A stretch of DNA of 64,000 nt, taken from assembly GCF_001279775.1 (NCBI RefSeq), contig NZ_LGDG01000214.1, forward strand, positions 1-64,000, written 5' to 3'. The notes beneath the pieces are model-generated. The model saw only the letters and a list, made by a program, of their open reading frames with translations, was not told the origin of the DNA and searched no databases. A program made the translations under genes and the position numbers. Shown here in pieces: positions 7,776-16,473 of this stretch. Positions within the stretch are counted from its first letter, which is position 1, and each line of letters opens with the position of its first letter. The stretch is from Streptomyces sp. MMG1533 (lineage in GTDB: Bacteria; Actinomycetota; Actinomycetes; Streptomycetales; Streptomycetaceae).

Positions 7776-8483
7776 ATGATCACTGAGGAGAACAGGGGAG
7801 AGGCCGTCGTACGGCTCGACGGTGTGCGCAAGGAGTACGGCGAGACGGCCGCGCTGGACGGTGTGTCGCTGGAGATCCGGGCGGGGGAGGCGGTCGCCGT
7901 GATGGGGCCGTCGGGGTGTGGCAAGTCCACCTTCCTCAACATGATCGCCGGGTTGGACCGGCCGACCGGCGGCACGGTCGTCGTGCACGGGGAGAACGTG
8001 GGGGAGTTGAGCGAGAAGGGCCTCGCCCTGTACCGGCGCCGCCGGATCGGCATGATCTTCCAGTTTTTCAACCTGGTCGACGACCTGTCGGCGCTCGACA
8101 ACGTGGCGCTGGCCGCGCAGTTGACCGGTACCCCGGCCCGGCAGGCCCGCCGCCGCGCACTGGAGCTCTTCGACGAACTCGGCATCGCGGACCGCCGCAA
8201 CGCCTACCCGGCGGTACTCAGTGGCGGCGAGCGGCAACGCGTCGCCGTGGCGAGGGCGTTGATGAACCGTCCGGCCCTGCTGCTGGCCGACGAGCCGACC
8301 GGAGCCCTGGACAGCCGGGCGGGCGAGCAGGTGATGGATCTGCTGCTCGACCTGAACCAGATCGGCCAGACCCTGATCCTGGTGACCCACGACGAGCACC
8401 TCGCCCGGCGCTGCGCCAGTCGGCTGGTCGAGTTCGCCGACGGCCGGGTGACCGGCGAGCACACCCTGGAGCCGTCCGCATGA
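7776..8483 (+). CDS. ABC transporter ATP-binding protein (MacB/LolD type)
   Basis: 235 residues. Walker A GPSGCGKST at 44-52, Q-loop near 96 (MIFQFFNL), signature LSGGERQR at ~149-156, Walker B LLLADEPTGALDS at ~168-180, and a switch His in VTHDEH. The DEPTGALD wording is typical of the LolD/MacB/FtsE class that pairs with FtsX-type permeases. Its TGA overlaps the permease ATG. It is probably an exporter or mechanotransmission complex for peptides, antibiotics or lipoproteins at the membrane. The divergent two-component system is its likely regulator. Confidence 0.93.
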   Translation: MITEENRGEAVVRLDGVRKEYGETAALDGVSLEIRAGEAVAVMGPSGCGKSTFLNMIAGLDRPTGGTVVVHGENVGELSEKGLALYRRRRIGMIFQFFNLVDDLSALDNVALAAQLTGTPARQARRRALELFDELGIADRRNAYPAVLSGGERQRVAVARALMNRPALLLADEPTGALDSRAGEQVMDLLLDLNQIGQTLILVTHDEHLARRCASRLVEFADGRVTGEHTLEPSA

Positions 8484-10792
8484 GGGCGGTGTGGCGAGCC
8501 GCCCGCGCGGCGGTGCGGCGGCGCAGACTCCAGACCCTCGTCATCGCCCTGGTCACGCTGACCTCGACGGCGGCGATCGTGGTGGCGCTCGGTCTGGTCG
8601 ACGCGGCCTCCGCCCCCTTCGACAAGGCCTTCGACAAGCAGCGTGGCCCGCATGTCGCCGCCGCTTTCGATCCCGCGAGGGTCTCGGACGCGGAGCTGGC
8701 GCGGGCGGCCCGGCAGCCCGGCGTCGAGGCCGCCGCCGGGCCCTTCGCCCAGGCCGCGATCGAACTGCCGCGCGAAACCATGAACTTCGGACTCGGCAGC
8801 GACCTCACCGTCGTGGGCCGGGCCGACCCGGCAGGCCCGGTGGACCGGCTGGACCTGTGGGCGGGCCGCTGGGCCACCGGGCCGGGCGAGGTCGTCCTGA
8901 ACCGGCAGTCCGACTGGACCGCGGACGACCTCGGCAAGAAACTCCGGGTGCCGTCGGGCCCGGACCTCACCGTCGTCGGGTTCGCCTTCGACCTCGGCCG
9001 GACCGCGGACGCCTGGGTCGCCCCCGAGCAGATCGCGGCCCTGCACCCCACGGCCACGCAGATGCTCTTCCGCTTCACGGACGCCTCCTCGCAGGACCGG
9101 CTCCGCGCGAGCCTGGCCGCCGTCACCGACGGGCTGCCGCCGGACGCGCTCACCGCTTCGCAGTCGTACCTCACCCTCAAGCAGCAGATCGGCAGTTCGG
9201 CCCGCGCGTTCACGCCCTATCTGATGGCCTTCGGCATCCTCGGCATCGTGGTGGCGGTGCTCATCGTCGCCAACGTCGTCAGCGGCGCGGTGATCTCCGG
9301 CTTCCGGCACATCGGCATCCTCAAGGCCCTCGGCTTCACCCCGGGACAGGTGCTCGCCGTGTACCTCACGATGATCTCCGTCCCCGCGGTCGCCGGCTGT
9401 GTCCTCGGCACCGTCGTCGGCAATCTGCTGGCCCGCCCCCTCTTCGAGTTCGTCTTCATGGGGCCGGACGCCGGGGTGTTCCACGACAGCGTGGGCATCG
9501 CGCCCTGGGTGAACGTCCTCGCCCTGCTCGGCATGCCCGGCGTGTGCCTCCTCGCCGCGCTCGCCCCGGCGGCACGCGCCCACCGGCTGCCCGCGGCCCG
9601 GGCCATCAGCGCGGGCAGCGCCCCGCGCGCCGGGCGCGCCCTGGGAATCCAGCGGCGGCTGGCGGGCAGCGGGCTGCCGCGTTCGGTGAGCCTGGGCATG
9701 GGCCTGCCGTTCGCCCGGCCCGGGCGCAGTGCCCTCACCCTTGCCGCGGTGGTCCTGGGCGTGACCGCCGTGACGTTCGCGACCGGCCTGGGCGCGTCGA
9801 TGACCAGGTTCGGCGAGGCGGGCCGCGACGCCTTCCAAGTCACGGTGTACGTCGGCAAGTACAAGGACGGCAAGGAGATCCGGCCGACGCACGGCGACGC
9901 CGAACTCCAGTCGATGCTGCGCTCCCTGCCCGGCGCCGACGAGGTCACCGCGAGGGCGGACGTCGAGGTGCGCATGGCGGGCTCCGCGCAGGAGGTGATG
10001 CTCGAAGGCCGCCGGGGAGACCGGCCGCAGCTGGACAGCGTGCTGACCGCAGGCCGGTGGATGCACCGGAGCGGCGAGATCGTCGCCGGCTCGGCCTTCC
10101 TGCGCCGGAACGACCTGCGGGTCGGCGACCGCCTCCGCCTGGAGAAAGGCGACCGGCACGAGACGGTGGTGATCGTCGGGGAGTTCATGCACAACGACCG
10201 TCGACTCGTCGTCACCGACCAGTCGACACTGACCGCCCTGGCCCCCCAGGAGAAGCCCATCGCCTACCACGTCAGGCTCCGCGACGGGGCGGACCAGGCC
10301 GCCTACGCCCGCGCGGCCCGGGCCGCCGACCCCGGGATCAGCCCGGACCCGGTCGGCGCCAACACCGTCACGCAGACCATCGTCGGCTCGGCATCGTTGC
10401 TCACCGTGATGCTCGCCGTGGTCGCCTCCCTCGGCGTCTTCAACACGGCCGTCCTCAACACCCGCGACCGCCGCCGCGACCTGGGCATGCTCAAGTCCAT
10501 CGGCATGACGCCGCGTCAGGTCACGGCGATGACGGTGACCTCGATGGCGGTGCTCGGGGCGCTCGGGACCGTGGTCGGCATACCGCTGGGCATGGTCGGC
10601 CACGAGCTGGTCGTGCCGCGGATGGCGGACGCCGTGGACATCACCCTGCCGTCGTACATGACGGACGTATGGCAGGCGCCCGCCCTGCTGGCCCTGGCCC
10701 CGGCAGGTGTGGCGATCGCCGTCCTGGGCGCGTACGTCCCGGCGCGCAGAGCGGCACGGCTGACGGTCGCCGAGGTGCTGCACAACGAGTGA
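8480..10792 (+). CDS. FtsX-like ABC transporter permease
   Basis: 770 residues, starting at an ATG that overlaps the ATPase stop (ATGA). It has the duplicated FtsX layout: an N-terminal helix (~residues 18-40), a periplasmic-type domain, three helices at ~250-370, a fourth linker helix near 410-430, a second extracellular domain, and three final helices at ~635-765. The C-terminus ARRAARLTVAEVLHNE is the classic FtsX ending. It forms the membrane part of the exporter with the preceding ATPase. No accessory membrane-fusion protein is nearby, as expected for a Gram-positive. Confidence 0.92.
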   Translation: MRAVWRAARAAVRRRRLQTLVIALVTLTSTAAIVVALGLVDAASAPFDKAFDKQRGPHVAAAFDPARVSDAELARAARQPGVEAAAGPFAQAAIELPRETMNFGLGSDLTVVGRADPAGPVDRLDLWAGRWATGPGEVVLNRQSDWTADDLGKKLRVPSGPDLTVVGFAFDLGRTADAWVAPEQIAALHPTATQMLFRFTDASSQDRLRASLAAVTDGLPPDALTASQSYLTLKQQIGSSARAFTPYLMAFGILGIVVAVLIVANVVSGAVISGFRHIGILKALGFTPGQVLAVYLTMISVPAVAGCVLGTVVGNLLARPLFEFVFMGPDAGVFHDSVGIAPWVNVLALLGMPGVCLLAALAPAARAHRLPAARAISAGSAPRAGRALGIQRRLAGSGLPRSVSLGMGLPFARPGRSALTLAAVVLGVTAVTFATGLGASMTRFGEAGRDAFQVTVYVGKYKDGKEIRPTHGDAELQSMLRSLPGADEVTARADVEVRMAGSAQEVMLEGRRGDRPQLDSVLTAGRWMHRSGEIVAGSAFLRRNDLRVGDRLRLEKGDRHETVVIVGEFMHNDRRLVVTDQSTLTALAPQEKPIAYHVRLRDGADQAAYARAARAADPGISPDPVGANTVTQTIVGSASLLTVMLAVVASLGVFNTAVLNTRDRRRDLGMLKSIGMTPRQVTAMTVTSMAVLGALGTVVGIPLGMVGHELVVPRMADAVDITLPSYMTDVWQAPALLALAPAGVAIAVLGAYVPARRAARLTVAEVLHNE

Positions 10793-10825
10793 CGGTGTAC
10801 GGCCGCTCCGCCCTCACCGCGTGCC

Positions 10826-11308
10826 TCAGTCGGCGCTGACGTTCGAGGTGAGCAGGCGGAGCAGCTGTTTGGCCAGGGCGTCCTGCTCCGGGGTCAGGCC
10901 CATGGCGTCGCCGATCGCGAGCGGGACCGTACCCGCGCGGTCCCGGAGCAGGGCTCCGGCTTCGCTGAGACGGATCGCGACCGAGCGCTCGTCGTCCGCC
11001 CGGCGCTCGCGGTGCAGCAGGCCGTTCGCCTCCAGGCGCTTCAGCAGGGGCGAGAGGGTGCTGGACTCCAGCTGGAGCGAGGCACCCAGCTCGCGGACCG
11101 AGATCGAGTCCTGCTCCCACAGCACGAGCATGACCAGGTACTGCGGATAGGTCAGCCCCAGCTCGTCCAGCAGCGGCCGGTAGCGCGCCGTCACCGCGCG
11201 GGAGGCGGCGTACAGCGCGAAGCAGAGCTGGTCGTCCAGGAGCAGCGACCCTTCGGCCGGTTCTGGGGCTGTACTCACGGCTCGGCTCCTGCTTCCTGCG
11301 CTGGTCAT
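10826..11308 (-). CDS. MarR-family regulator, OhrR-like
   Basis: 160 residues with a winged helix at ~55-130 (QDSISVRELGASLQLESSTL, then LKRLEANGLLHRER). The N-terminal DDQLCFALYAASR, with Cys29, matches the peroxide-sensing Cys of OhrR proteins, which sense organic hydroperoxides. No ohr gene is adjacent. The divergent neighbour is an HSL-type esterase, so either the esterase is the target or the specificity has drifted. A 15-bp palindrome and a direct-repeat array lie in the shared promoter region and are candidate operators. Confidence 0.85.
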   Translation of the reverse strand: MTSAGSRSRAVSTAPEPAEGSLLLDDQLCFALYAASRAVTARYRPLLDELGLTYPQYLVMLVLWEQDSISVRELGASLQLESSTLSPLLKRLEANGLLHRERRADDERSVAIRLSEAGALLRDRAGTVPLAIGDAMGLTPEQDALAKQLLRLLTSNVSAD

Positions 11309-11338
11309 CGAGGCTCACCACCCTATCCTTGAAGTCCT

Positions 11339-11353
11339 CTCGATTCTATCGAG
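11339..11353. promoter_or_regulatory. Candidate operator palindrome CTCGAT-TCT-ATCGAG
   Basis: A perfect 6-bp inverted repeat with a 3-bp centre, 31 bp upstream of the MarR/OhrR-like start. Its size and position suit an autoregulatory MarR-family site. A related half (TCTAATCGAG) recurs at 11419-11428, near the esterase gene. Binding is inferred. Confidence 0.5.
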
Positions 11354-11354
11354 C

Positions 11355-11407
11355 CCTAAGAAGTCCACCCCTAATGAGTCCAGTCCTAATGAATCTTGCC
11401 CTAATGA
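11355..11407. repeat. Four direct repeats at 15-bp spacing (CCTAATGA core)
   Basis: CCTAAGAA starts at 11355, then CCTAATGA at 11370, 11385 and 11400, spaced exactly 15 bp. The array is AT-rich against a GC-rich genome and sits between a MarR-family gene and its divergent target. It could be an iterated regulator-binding array. The exact multiple of three would also suit a decayed pentapeptide-repeat coding remnant on the minus strand (LIRAR, FIRTG, LIRGG, LLRAR, then stop). Confidence 0.7.
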
Positions 11408-11510
11408 GTTGTGCACGATCTAATCGAGCGCTACTCTCCAGGTGTGCCGCCTCTCCGGGCCGGGGTCCCCGCCGGAGCCTGCCCGCGGCACCCGATCCGA
11501 GGAGATCGTC

Positions 11511-12470
11511 ATGACCGAGACCCGCCCGGTCCTCGAGCCCGCCGCCCAGTCCTTCGTCGAGGCCACCGCGAACCCGCCGTACCTCTTCGACCTCGGTCCC
11601 GTCGAGGGACGCAAGACGGTCGACGAGGTGCAGTCCGGGGAGATCGCCAAGCCCGACGTCGACGAGGAGTGGGTCACCGTCTCCGGCGGCCCCACCGGCG
11701 AGGTCCGCACCCGGATCGTCCGCCCGGCCGGCGCCACCGGCGTCCTCCCGGTGATCCTCTACATCCACGGGGCGGGCTGGGTCTTCGGCAACGCCCACAC
11801 CCACGACCGCCTGGTGCGCGAACTCGCCGTCGGCACCGGTGCAGCGGTGGTCTTCCCCGAGTACGACCTCTCGCCCGAGGCCCGCTACCCGATCGCGATC
11901 GAGCAGAACTACGCGGTCGCCCGCTGGATCGTCACCGAGGGCGCCGGCCACTACCTGGACCCCACCCGCATCGCCGTCGCCGGCGACTCCGTCGGCGGGA
12001 ACATGACCGCCGCGCTGACGCTGATGGCCAAGGAACGCGGCGATGTCCCCCTGGTCCAGCAGGTGCTGTTCTACCCGGTCACCGACGCCGCCTTCGACAC
12101 CGGCTCGTACCAGCAGTTCGCCGAGGGCTACTTCCTGCGTCGCGACGCCATGCAGTGGTTCTGGGACCAGTACACGACCGACGAGCAGCAGCGTGCCGAG
12201 ATCACCGCCTCGCCGCTGCGCGCCACCACCGACCAACTGCGCGACCTGCCTCCGGCGCTGGTCATCACCGGCGAGGCCGACGTCCTGCGCGACGAGGGCG
12301 AGGCCTACGCCAACAAGCTGCGCGAGGCGGGCGTCCCCGTCACGGCCGTCCGCTACCAGGGCATCATCCACGACTTCGTGATGCTCGACGCCCTGCGCGG
12401 GACGCACGCCGCCGAGGCCGCCGTCAACCAGGCCGTCAGCACGCTGCGCACGGCGCTTGGCACCGCCTGA
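11511..12470 (+). CDS. Alpha/beta hydrolase, HSL-type esterase
   Basis: 319 residues. ATG 11511 has GAGGAG 6 nt upstream. The oxyanion-hole motif is HGAGW (86-90). The nucleophile elbow is GDSVGG with Ser160, and the other triad members are Asp257 (GEADVLRDEG) and His287 (GIIHDFV). This is the hormone-sensitive lipase family, cytosolic carboxylesterases of small acyl esters; there is no signal peptide. It diverges from the OhrR-like regulator and precedes a broken second hydrolase. A hairpin follows 42 bp after the stop. Confidence 0.9.
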   Translation: MTETRPVLEPAAQSFVEATANPPYLFDLGPVEGRKTVDEVQSGEIAKPDVDEEWVTVSGGPTGEVRTRIVRPAGATGVLPVILYIHGAGWVFGNAHTHDRLVRELAVGTGAAVVFPEYDLSPEARYPIAIEQNYAVARWIVTEGAGHYLDPTRIAVAGDSVGGNMTAALTLMAKERGDVPLVQQVLFYPVTDAAFDTGSYQQFAEGYFLRRDAMQWFWDQYTTDEQQRAEITASPLRATTDQLRDLPPALVITGEADVLRDEGEAYANKLREAGVPVTAVRYQGIIHDFVMLDALRGTHAAEAAVNQAVSTLRTALGTA

Positions 12471-12511
12471 CACCGGCAGGTTGTTCCTGGAGCACCATTC
12501 CTGAAGGAACA

Positions 12512-12534
12512 GGGCACGTCCGAGAGGCGTGCCC
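12512..12534 (+). terminator. Hairpin between hydrolase genes
   Basis: GGGCACG (12512-12518) pairs with CGTGCCC (12528-12534) around a 9-base loop. There is no T run. It is a modest stem of the kind streptomycetes use for termination or attenuation, lying between the intact esterase and the hydrolase pseudogene. Confidence 0.45.
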
Positions 12535-12563
12535 GCTGCCCCGTCCACTCAGGAGAGCCACCG

Positions 12564-13344
12564 GTGGTCGACCTCGGCCGCATCCGCCTGTTCTTCACCA
12601 GCCCCGGCCCGGCCCCGCCGACGCCCCGCCCTGCTGCTGGTGCACGGCTGGGGCGGTGACGGCCGGGAGTGGTCGCCGCACGCGGAGGCGCCGGCCGGCC
12701 GGTTCCGGGTGGTCGTGCCCGACCTGCGCGGACACGGCCGTTCCGAGGTTCCGGCCGAGGGCAACACCCCGGTGGAGACGGCCGCGGACTTGGCCGCCTT
12801 GATCGACGCCCTCGGCACCGGCCCCGTGGTCGCGGTCGGGCACTCGAGGGGCGGCCAGGTCGTCAACCTGCCGGCCGTCCACCACCCGCACACCGTGCGG
12901 ACGGTCATCGAGCTCGACCCCGCCCACGGCGCACACGGCGAGGAGGCCGAGCAGATCGCGCCCGCGGCTCACGCGCCGCCGCCGACTTCGTGGCCGGCGC
13001 CTTCGCACCGGACGCCCCGGCCGGACTGCGCACCGCCCACGTCCGCGCCGTGCTCGGCACCCCCGACCACGTCATCGCCCGGTCGTACGCCGGGATGTAC
13101 ACCGACCCGGGCGCGGTGGGCGTACCCGCACAGCGAGCAGTACCTGCGCCGCCGCGCCCGGCGGGCGCTGACCGTATGGACGTCGGCCGAGGCCGCCGCC
13201 TGGGAACGCGGCACCCGGCACGTGCCCGGCTCACGCGTCGACCACTGGCCGGGAACCGGGCACTACCTCCACGAGGAACACCCGCGGCGTACCGTCCGCC
13301 TCGTCGAGGACTGGGCGGACTCCGTCACCAGCGCGGCAGCTTGA
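12564..13344 (+). pseudogene. Alpha/beta hydrolase broken by frameshifts
   Basis: It begins at GTG 12564 with AGGAGA 7 nt upstream. Homology jumps between two plus frames: start frame, then +1 near 12620 (LLLVHGWGGDGREW), back near 12970 (ADFVAGAFAPDAPAG, TAHVRAVLGTPDHVIARSYA), and again near 13110 (YPHSEQYLRRRARRAL). The Ser nucleophile (GHSRGGQ) and the catalytic His (WPGTGHYLHEEHP) are both preserved. Three small indels in GC homopolymer-rich tracts mean either a young pseudogene or sequencing error. The intact enzyme would be a ~260-residue non-haem haloperoxidase/esterase-like hydrolase. Its end overlaps the convergent gudD by 20 bp. Confidence 0.75.
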
Positions 13345-14575
13345 GCTCGTACTCCGGCTGGATCCGCCGCATGTAACCGGTGTCGTCCCGCGTGCGCACA
13401 CCGGACTCGATGTACAACCGGTGCAGCCGGTCGAGGGCGTCGTGGTCGAGTTCCACGCCGAGACCGGGCCCGGTGGGTACCTCGACCGCGCCGTCGCGCA
13501 GCTCCAGCACACCCGGGACGATCACGTCGTCGGCCGAGTTCCACGGGTAATGCGTGTCGCAGGAGTGGTCGAGGTTGGGGATGGCCGCCGCCACATGGGT
13601 CATGGCGGCGAGGCTGATGCCCAGGTGAGAGTTGGAGTGCATGGACAGCGCCAGCCCGAACGCCTCGCAGACTGCGGCCAGTTCACGGGTGCGGCGCAAT
13701 CCGCCCCAGTAGTGGTGGTCGGTCAGCAGGACCTGGATCGCGTTCTGCTCGATCGCCGGCTTCAGGTGTTCCCAGGCGATCACGCACATGTTGGTCGCGA
13801 GCGGCAGCGGCGCGTCCTCGGCGACTTCCGCCATGCCCGGGATGCCCTTGGTCGGATCCTCCAAGTACTCGAGTACGCCGTCCAGTTCGCGGGCGACGCA
13901 CTTCGACGTCTCCACCGTCCAGGCGGTGTTCGGGTCCAGGCGCAGCGGCTCCCCGGGGAACGCCTCCGCCAGCGCCTTGATCGCGGCGATCTCGTCGTCG
14001 GGAGGGAAGACCCCGCCCTTGAGCTTGAACGAGCGGAAGCCGTACCGCTGTTGCATCAGCCGGGCCTGCTCGACGATCCCGGCCGGGTCCAGTGCCTCGC
14101 CCCAGTCGTCGCCGACGGCCGCGCGGCCGTCGAGGGCCGGGTGTTCGGCCCACTTGTAGAAGAGGTATGCCGCGAACGGCACGGAGTCCCGCACCGCGCC
14201 GCCGAGCAGGTCCACGACCGGACGCCCGAGCAGTCGGCCCTGCGCGTCGAGGCAGGCGACCTCCACCGCGGAGGTGGTCCAGCCGCGTTCGTGGGAGCTG
14301 GGCACGGTCGGCAGCAGGGCGGCGTCGATCGCCGCCGCGACGGCCGTCGTGTCGAAGACGTCCATGCCGACGACCACCTTCGCCGCCGCCTGAAGTCGCT
14401 CCAGGCGGGCGGTGCCGCCCGGCGACTCGCCGAGGCCCACCGTGCCGTCCTCAAGGACGAGTTGGAGAATCACACGTAGTGCAAGGGGCTCGTGGACGCC
14501 GTTGGAGTTGAGCAGGGGCGGGTCGCGGAAGGCGATCGGGGTGACGATCAGCTCCCTGATCCTGGTGGGCTTCAT
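13325..14575 (-). CDS. gudD: D-glucarate dehydratase (enolase superfamily)
   Basis: 416 residues. It dehydrates D-glucarate (often also L-idarate) to 5-keto-4-deoxyglucarate. The enolase-superfamily base motif is KLKGG with Lys184 and Lys186. Metal ligands lie in RLDPNTAW and LEDPTKG, and a late catalytic His is in LSMHSNSHLG. Its last position in the operon, overlapping kdgD by 4 bp, supports the assignment, because KdgD uses the GudD product. Galactarate cannot be excluded as a substrate, though the sequence reads as the GlucD branch. Confidence 0.9.
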   Translation of the reverse strand: MKPTRIRELIVTPIAFRDPPLLNSNGVHEPLALRVILQLVLEDGTVGLGESPGGTARLERLQAAAKVVVGMDVFDTTAVAAAIDAALLPTVPSSHERGWTTSAVEVACLDAQGRLLGRPVVDLLGGAVRDSVPFAAYLFYKWAEHPALDGRAAVGDDWGEALDPAGIVEQARLMQQRYGFRSFKLKGGVFPPDDEIAAIKALAEAFPGEPLRLDPNTAWTVETSKCVARELDGVLEYLEDPTKGIPGMAEVAEDAPLPLATNMCVIAWEHLKPAIEQNAIQVLLTDHHYWGGLRRTRELAAVCEAFGLALSMHSNSHLGISLAAMTHVAAAIPNLDHSCDTHYPWNSADDVIVPGVLELRDGAVEVPTGPGLGVELDHDALDRLHRLYIESGVRTRDDTGYMRRIQPEYELKLPRW

Positions 14576-15480
14576 GCGCCGATCACCTCCAGGCCGTGGT
14601 CGATGAGCTTCGCGAGCCGGGCGACGTGCTCCGGCGTCGGGTCGACGAGGGGCGCCCGTACGCCGCCCACGTCCAGGCCGCGCAGGGTCACCCCGGCCTT
14701 GACCAGCGACACGGAGTATCCGGGGACCTCGTCACGGAGCTCGACCAGTGGACCGTAGAACTCGTCGAGGAGCGTGTTGACCTGCGCCTCGTCGTTCTCG
14801 GTGAGCGCCCGGTGGAAGGCCAGGGCGATCTCCGGGGCGAAGGCGAACACGGCGGAGGAATACAGGTCGACGCCGATGCCGCGGTAGGCGGGTGCGGTCA
14901 TCTCGGCGGTGGGCAGGCCGTTGAAGAACTGGAAGTCCTGCCCGTCCGGGAGGGCGCGCACGGCCCGGACGATGCGGTGCATCCGCTCGATGTCACCGAG
15001 ACCGTCCTTGAGGCCCACGACCCCGGGCAGGGCGGCGATCTGCGCGGCCGTGGACTCGGTGAGGCGGGCGGTGCCGCGCTGGTAGAAGACGACGGGCAGG
15101 CCGGTGGCGTCGGTGACCTCCTCGACGTACCGCACCAGGCCCTGCTGCGGGGCGTTCACCAGGTACGGCGGCAGCAGCAGGAGGCCGTCGGCGCCGGCGC
15201 GTTGGACGCGGGCCGCCTGGTCGCGGGCGACCCGCACGGGACCGCCGGCCGCCGCGAGGACGGGCACCCGCCCCGCGGTCGCTCCGACGGCGACCCGTGT
15301 CGCCCGCTCGATCTCCTCCGGTGTCAGCGCGTGGAACTCGCCGGTACCGCAGGCGACGAACACGCCGCCCGCGCCGGCCGCGACGCCCGCCTCGATGTGG
15401 TGGGCGAGCCGTCCTTCGTCCAGTGAGCCGTCCGCGGCGAACGGCGTGACCGGGAAGAACAGCACTCCTTGGAACTTCAT
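14572..15480 (-). CDS. kdgD: 5-dehydro-4-deoxyglucarate dehydratase
   Basis: 302 residues of the DapA/NAL class I aldolase fold. The Schiff-base Lys is Lys158 (VVGLKDGLGD) and the helper Tyr is Tyr133 (VVFYQRG). The phosphate/carboxylate-binding-type loop is ACGTGEFHALT. It decarboxylates and dehydrates 5-keto-4-deoxyglucarate to 2,5-dioxopentanoate. The expected next enzyme, an alpha-ketoglutarate semialdehyde dehydrogenase, is not in this operon. It is encoded 48 bp after the second permease and overlaps gudD. Confidence 0.92.
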   Translation of the reverse strand: MKFQGVLFFPVTPFAADGSLDEGRLAHHIEAGVAAGAGGVFVACGTGEFHALTPEEIERATRVAVGATAGRVPVLAAAGGPVRVARDQAARVQRAGADGLLLLPPYLVNAPQQGLVRYVEEVTDATGLPVVFYQRGTARLTESTAAQIAALPGVVGLKDGLGDIERMHRIVRAVRALPDGQDFQFFNGLPTAEMTAPAYRGIGVDLYSSAVFAFAPEIALAFHRALTENDEAQVNTLLDEFYGPLVELRDEVPGYSVSLVKAGVTLRGLDVGGVRAPLVDPTPEHVARLAKLIDHGLEVIGA

Positions 15481-15528
15481 GTCTCCCTCGTAACTGCGAG
15501 TGTGCGTGGGGGGTGAGGTCGGCGGGGG

Positions 15529-16473
15529 TCAGCCCTTGGTGGCCCCGGCGGCGATGCCGGTGACCAGCGAGCGCTGGAGGAGCAGATAGACGATCAGGCT
15601 GGGGACCAGGGCGATGACCGCACCGGCTAGCACGACCCCGGAGCCGACCTCGGGGTCGGTGCGCAGGATGGACAGGGCGACGGTGACCGTGTAGTCGGTG
15701 GGGTCCTTGGAGGCGATCAACGGCAGCAGGTACTGGTCCCAGATCATGACGAAGCCGAGCACACCGGCCACGCCGAGGGCGGGCTTGCACAGCGGCAGGA
15801 CGACCTGCCACAGCATCCTGAACTCGCCCACGCCGTCCAGCCGGGCGGCCTCCTCTATCTCGGTGGGGATGTCCTTCATGAACTCGGTCAGGAGCATCAC
15901 GGAGAAGCCCCAGGCACCGAGCGGCAGGATCACGCCCCACGCCGTTCCCTTCAGGTCCACGCCGACCACCGGGACGTGACCGAGGACCAGGGACAGCGGG
16001 ATCGCGATGACCTCCTCGGGGAGCATCATCGTCAGCATGAACAGGGTCAGGACCAGCGCCTGGCCGCGGAACCTGTGCCGGGCCAGCGCGTACGCGGCGA
16101 GCACCGACACCGCGAGCTGGAGCAGCAGCGCGCCGCCCGCTATGACGAGGGAGTTGGTGAAGTAGTCCCAGATCCCGCGCTCGCCCGCCACCTTGAAGTT
16201 CTGCAAGGTGCTGTCGTGCGGGAGGAAGGACAGCGACGAGCCGCTGGCGTGTGCGGTGAAGGCGCCGGAGACGATCGTCAGGAACGGCGCCGCGAAGATG
16301 CCGAGCGCGATCGCGCAGAGCAGGATCCGCAACGTCCAGGCGACGCCCGGCCGGTCGCTCCAGCCGAGGGCGGTGTCGAAGCGGGCGGGGGTCGCCCGCT
16401 GCCTGGCCGAGGCATTCCCGGCCGGTGAACCAGGCACCGACGTGCGGACGGTGTCGATGGTGGGTGCGCTCAT
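15529..16473 (-). CDS. Carbohydrate ABC permease, MalG type
   Basis: 314 residues with six predicted helices. The cytoplasmic EAA loop is EEAARLDGVGEFRMLWQVVL, near residues 210-230. The true ATG is 16473, overlapping the first permease stop (ATGA); the longer in-frame ORF above it is a shadow. It partners the MalF-type permease and the binding protein. No ATPase gene is in the operon, so a shared ATPase such as the MsiK type is presumably used, as is usual for streptomycete sugar importers. Confidence 0.92.
   Translation of the reverse strand: MSAPTIDTVRTSVPGSPAGNASARQRATPARFDTALGWSDRPGVAWTLRILLCAIALGIFAAPFLTIVSGAFTAHASGSSLSFLPHDSTLQNFKVAGERGIWDYFTNSLVIAGGALLLQLAVSVLAAYALARHRFRGQALVLTLFMLTMMLPEEVIAIPLSLVLGHVPVVGVDLKGTAWGVILPLGAWGFSVMLLTEFMKDIPTEIEEAARLDGVGEFRMLWQVVLPLCKPALGVAGVLGFVMIWDQYLLPLIASKDPTDYTVTVALSILRTDPEVGSGVVLAGAVIALVPSLIVYLLLQRSLVTGIAAGATKG

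Noticed and set aside
11346..12548. Minus-strand ORF ending in pentapeptide-like LIRAR/FIRTG units
   Set aside because: Most of it is antisense of an esterase with a full catalytic triad. The pentapeptide look comes from the 15-bp repeat, which I list as a repeat, keeping the coding-relic idea only as an alternative.
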